Shown here: positions 61,955 to 64,000 of the stretch, in pieces
Layout: each line of letters opens with the position of its first letter
How positions within the stretch are numbered: position 1 is the first letter of the stretch
From: an uncultured Lachnotalea sp.
GTDB taxonomy: Bacteria; Bacillota; Clostridia; Lachnospirales; Lachnospiraceae
DNA: 64,000 bases
Direction: 5' to 3'
Assembly (NCBI GenBank): GCA_948470255.1
Contig: CAOKOS010000001.1
Coordinates: 57,382 to 121,381 of the forward strand
Position numbers and translations under genes: made by a program
Notes under the pieces: generated by a model
Seen by the model: the letters and a program-made list of their open reading frames with translations, nothing else
The model's database searches: none
Told to the model about the DNA's origin: nothing

Positions 61955-63185
61955 TGTCTTTTGTAAAAAGAACTGGCTGAAAGCAGTGCTCGTATCGGCG
62001 GCTGTTGTCCGCACCACTTATACTTATCCGGCAGTTTCACCTGTTCGCACTTTATTTCCTTTGTTGCTTTGTGCTTATATGGTATTTTTGTATAAGAATC
62101 AGAAAGAAGTATGGGGAAACAGATGGATGTGGATGGGTTTTCTTTTATGTTCAGGGGCGGTTTTATGGAATACGGAGACGGGACTTGCATGTATTGCGGG
62201 GTTTGTTTTTTACATATTAGTTGAACAATGGCAGAGGCGCTCCGTGTTTGGAAAAGGGATGTCGGTTCTCTATTTCTCTGTATTTGCAGCTTCTTTGGGA
62301 TGCGTGTGTTTGGCAGTTGTTGTGCTAAATATTTATAATTGGGTTTGCGGGTATCCAAATCTGGTATTTCGCGTATTTTTTTATCCATACATAAACAGTT
62401 CTTTTGCAACAGAAGGGATACGATGTAATCTTCCCCTTGGGAATCACGCATGGGTTTATATTATAATTTTGTTGCTGGGGGCTGCTAGCTGGGCTATATA
62501 CCATACATACCTCTGGAAAAGGCGCACGGAGTACATGGAGGAGGCTCCGGTTCTGGCAGGGATTGCCATGATTGGGATTGTCGCCTTTGCATATTATGCA
62601 AATGAGGCTCATTGGGGATGTATGGAAATCGTACACCAGATTGCCATTATCGTTTCTGCTGTCATTCTTTCAAAATTGTGGCATGTACTTGGAAGATGGA
62701 AAGAATATAACCATGTAGAACATATATTTCAGAAAGCTGTGGTGGTCGTTGCCGTTGCCATCTATTCAACCCTTGCCGTGGCGGGAGCATTGGGTGATCC
62801 GGTTCGTATATCTGCCAGAAACCGTGCGGGCGCTTACAGCCTTGCCGAGGTAAAGGCAGATTTGGAAACGTTGCGCAAAGAGATACCGGAAAATACATAT
62901 GGAGTAGGGTTGGGAATTAATACGGCGTATTGTATGCTGCAATGGGATAATCATGCAAAGCTGCGGGATACCTCGGCTGTCTCCATAAATGCTTCGGGAA
63001 AGGGAAATGCATTTACAGAATTGAGAGATGAGATTTTGTGCCAGGACAGTTTTTTAATCGAGAGCAAATACAGCTGGGATCAGGATTTGCTGGGGGCGGT
63101 ATTAAAAAGGGACGATACATATGTCTTAAGAAAAACTGTCAGTATCGGCGGGGTGGAATACGGTTATTACGTGCGGGAGAAATGA
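61896..63185 (+). pseudogene. GT-C-like membrane glycosyltransferase, 3' part, continuation of the 61160 gene
   Basis: 429 residues if started at ATG 61896 (MGMLAFFGCLAQLAV), but the frame is open back through IPYGV to the G run and matches the end of the 5' fragment. It has about eight TM helices and an extracytoplasmic tail. The Met at 61896 has no good ribosome site, so it would be poorly made alone. It is the type-specific transferase of the gtr-like set, or a sequencing slip. Confidence 0.82.
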
Positions 63186-63195
63186 GGCTGTCAAG

Positions 63196-63960
63196 ATGAA
63201 AAAAATATCAATAGTAATACCATGCTGGAATGAAGAAGAAAATATTCCCCATTTATATGAGGCAGTGACAAAGCTGATGGAAGAACAGCTTTCGGCGTAC
63301 CGTTATGAAATTCTGTTTGTGGACAATAAGTCCACGGACAACAGCCGCCTTCTGCTTCGGGAACTTTGTGGAAAGGACAAACGGGTAAAAGCAATTTTTA
63401 ACCGGGTTAACTGCGGCCCCAATACGAATCCATTTTTCGGCCTGCGTGAGTCTGACGGGGACTGTTCCGTTTTACTATATGCCGATTTTCAGGAACCCAT
63501 AGAAATGATACCAGTTATGGTGCGCCAGTGGGAAAGGGGGCATAAGGTGGTATGCATGGTGAAGACCCGCAGCAAAGAAAACAAACTGGTCTATTTTTTG
63601 CGGGGCGTTTATTATAAAGTATTTAAAATGATGAGCGACGTTTCCCAAATCCGCCAGTTTACGGGATTCGGCCTTTATGACAGAAGTTTCATAGAGGTGA
63701 TCCGGAAACTGGAGGATCCAACACCTTTTTTAAAGGGGATTGTTGCTGAGTACGCTCCTGACCGTATTGAAATCCCTTATGAACAGCAAAGGCGGAGGGC
63801 AGGGAAAAGTTCCCTCAATTTTATCAGATATTACGATTCCGCAATGCTAAGCTTTACCAGCTATACAAAAGGTGGGCTCCGGGTGGCAAGCTTTGGTGGT
63901 TTTATCATAGCTGCCATGAGCTTTATCATAGGGGTGGTTTATCTGATTCAAGAAGTATAA
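63196..63960 (+). CDS. GtrB-like polyprenyl-phosphate GT2, possibly C-terminally short
   Basis: 254 residues. GtrB signatures: SIVIPCWNEEENIPHLYEAV, EILFVDNKSTDNSR, VLLYADFQEPIEMIP, FTGFGLYDRSFIEV and RRAGKSSLNFIRYYDSAM. It should load a sugar onto undecaprenyl phosphate for GtrA and the GT-C enzyme. Typical members have two TM helices at the C-terminus and about 310 residues; this one ends after the first (GFIIAAMSFIIGVVYLIQEV). The other frames beyond the stop show no second helix. Starts 10 bases after the previous stop. Confidence 0.88.
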   Translation: MKKISIVIPCWNEEENIPHLYEAVTKLMEEQLSAYRYEILFVDNKSTDNSRLLLRELCGKDKRVKAIFNRVNCGPNTNPFFGLRESDGDCSVLLYADFQEPIEMIPVMVRQWERGHKVVCMVKTRSKENKLVYFLRGVYYKVFKMMSDVSQIRQFTGFGLYDRSFIEVIRKLEDPTPFLKGIVAEYAPDRIEIPYEQQRRRAGKSSLNFIRYYDSAMLSFTSYTKGGLRVASFGGFIIAAMSFIIGVVYLIQEV

Positions 63961-64000
63961 AACTATTTTGTACTCACGCCAAAAGCCCGGAAATTCAACA

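Overview
The window reads as a cell-surface glycan locus of a Gram-positive, Clostridia-type bacterium, most like Lachnospiraceae. Reasons: four secreted proteins carry ChW (clostridial hydrophobic-W) repeats, Shine-Dalgarno sequences are strong (AGGAGG type), GC is moderate, some starts are GTG, and no outer-membrane machinery is visible. Almost every gene is on the + strand and tightly packed, with many start/stop overlaps. No rRNA, tRNA, CRISPR array or insertion sequence was seen.

Layout. (1) 1-13.9 kb: the end of a Wzt-type ABC exporter ATPase, then a methyltransferase and a kinase-like/coiled-coil protein that together resemble a split WbdD chain terminator. Next come a very large HAD plus double-GT2 protein, a DUF2142-type membrane protein, a polyprenyl-phosphate GT2, a flippase-like membrane protein, a GT-B glycosyltransferase and UDP-glucose dehydrogenase. 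(2) 13.9-20.3 kb: three secreted ChW proteins with CHAP, transglutaminase-like and L,D-transpeptidase domains, closed by a bidirectional terminator. (3) 20.4-30.2 kb: one minus-strand GT-C-like membrane protein (DUF6311-type), then a divergent + operon with a FAD oxidoreductase, two GT2s, an SDR, a 976-residue membrane protein and a TIM-barrel isomerase-like protein. (4) 30.3-32.4 kb: a ChW-GH25 lysozyme with its own promoter and terminator, then a double-GT2 protein. (5) 34.7-45.8 kb: a Wzx/Wzy-type set with a PglF/WbpM-like 4,6-dehydratase, a Wzz-like protein fused to a degenerate BY-kinase domain, a polymerase-like membrane protein and a PglC-like initiating sugar phosphotransferase. Mixed in are PIG-L deacetylase, WbqC, HpcH/HpaI aldolase and two tandem ATP-grasp genes that look like an amino-sugar acylation pathway. 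(6) 45.9-56.6 kb: a near-complete legionaminic acid pathway (LegB, LegC, PtmE, LegH, LegI, LegG, LegF) with a MurJ/Wzx-type flippase, a GT-B protein and an acyltransferase. (7) 56.7-60.5 kb: a three-gene unit of unknown function with its own strong promoter, built on a phosphoribosyltransferase-like protein. It is unrelated to glycan synthesis by content and is the best candidate for an undescribed (possibly conflict/defence) system. (8) 60.7-64 kb: a gtr-type cassette (GtrA, GT-C, GtrB). Its GT-C gene is split by a one-base slip in a run of ten G.

Two themes cut across the window. First, homopolymeric G runs of 8 to 11 lie inside at least six glycan genes, one of them frameshifted now, which suggests slipped-strand phase variation of the surface glycan. 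Second, ChW repeats occur only in multiples of three (9, 6, 6, 6) with a fixed A-B-C order, which suggests a three-fold folded unit. All start choices, families and promoters below were read by eye; no searches were run.
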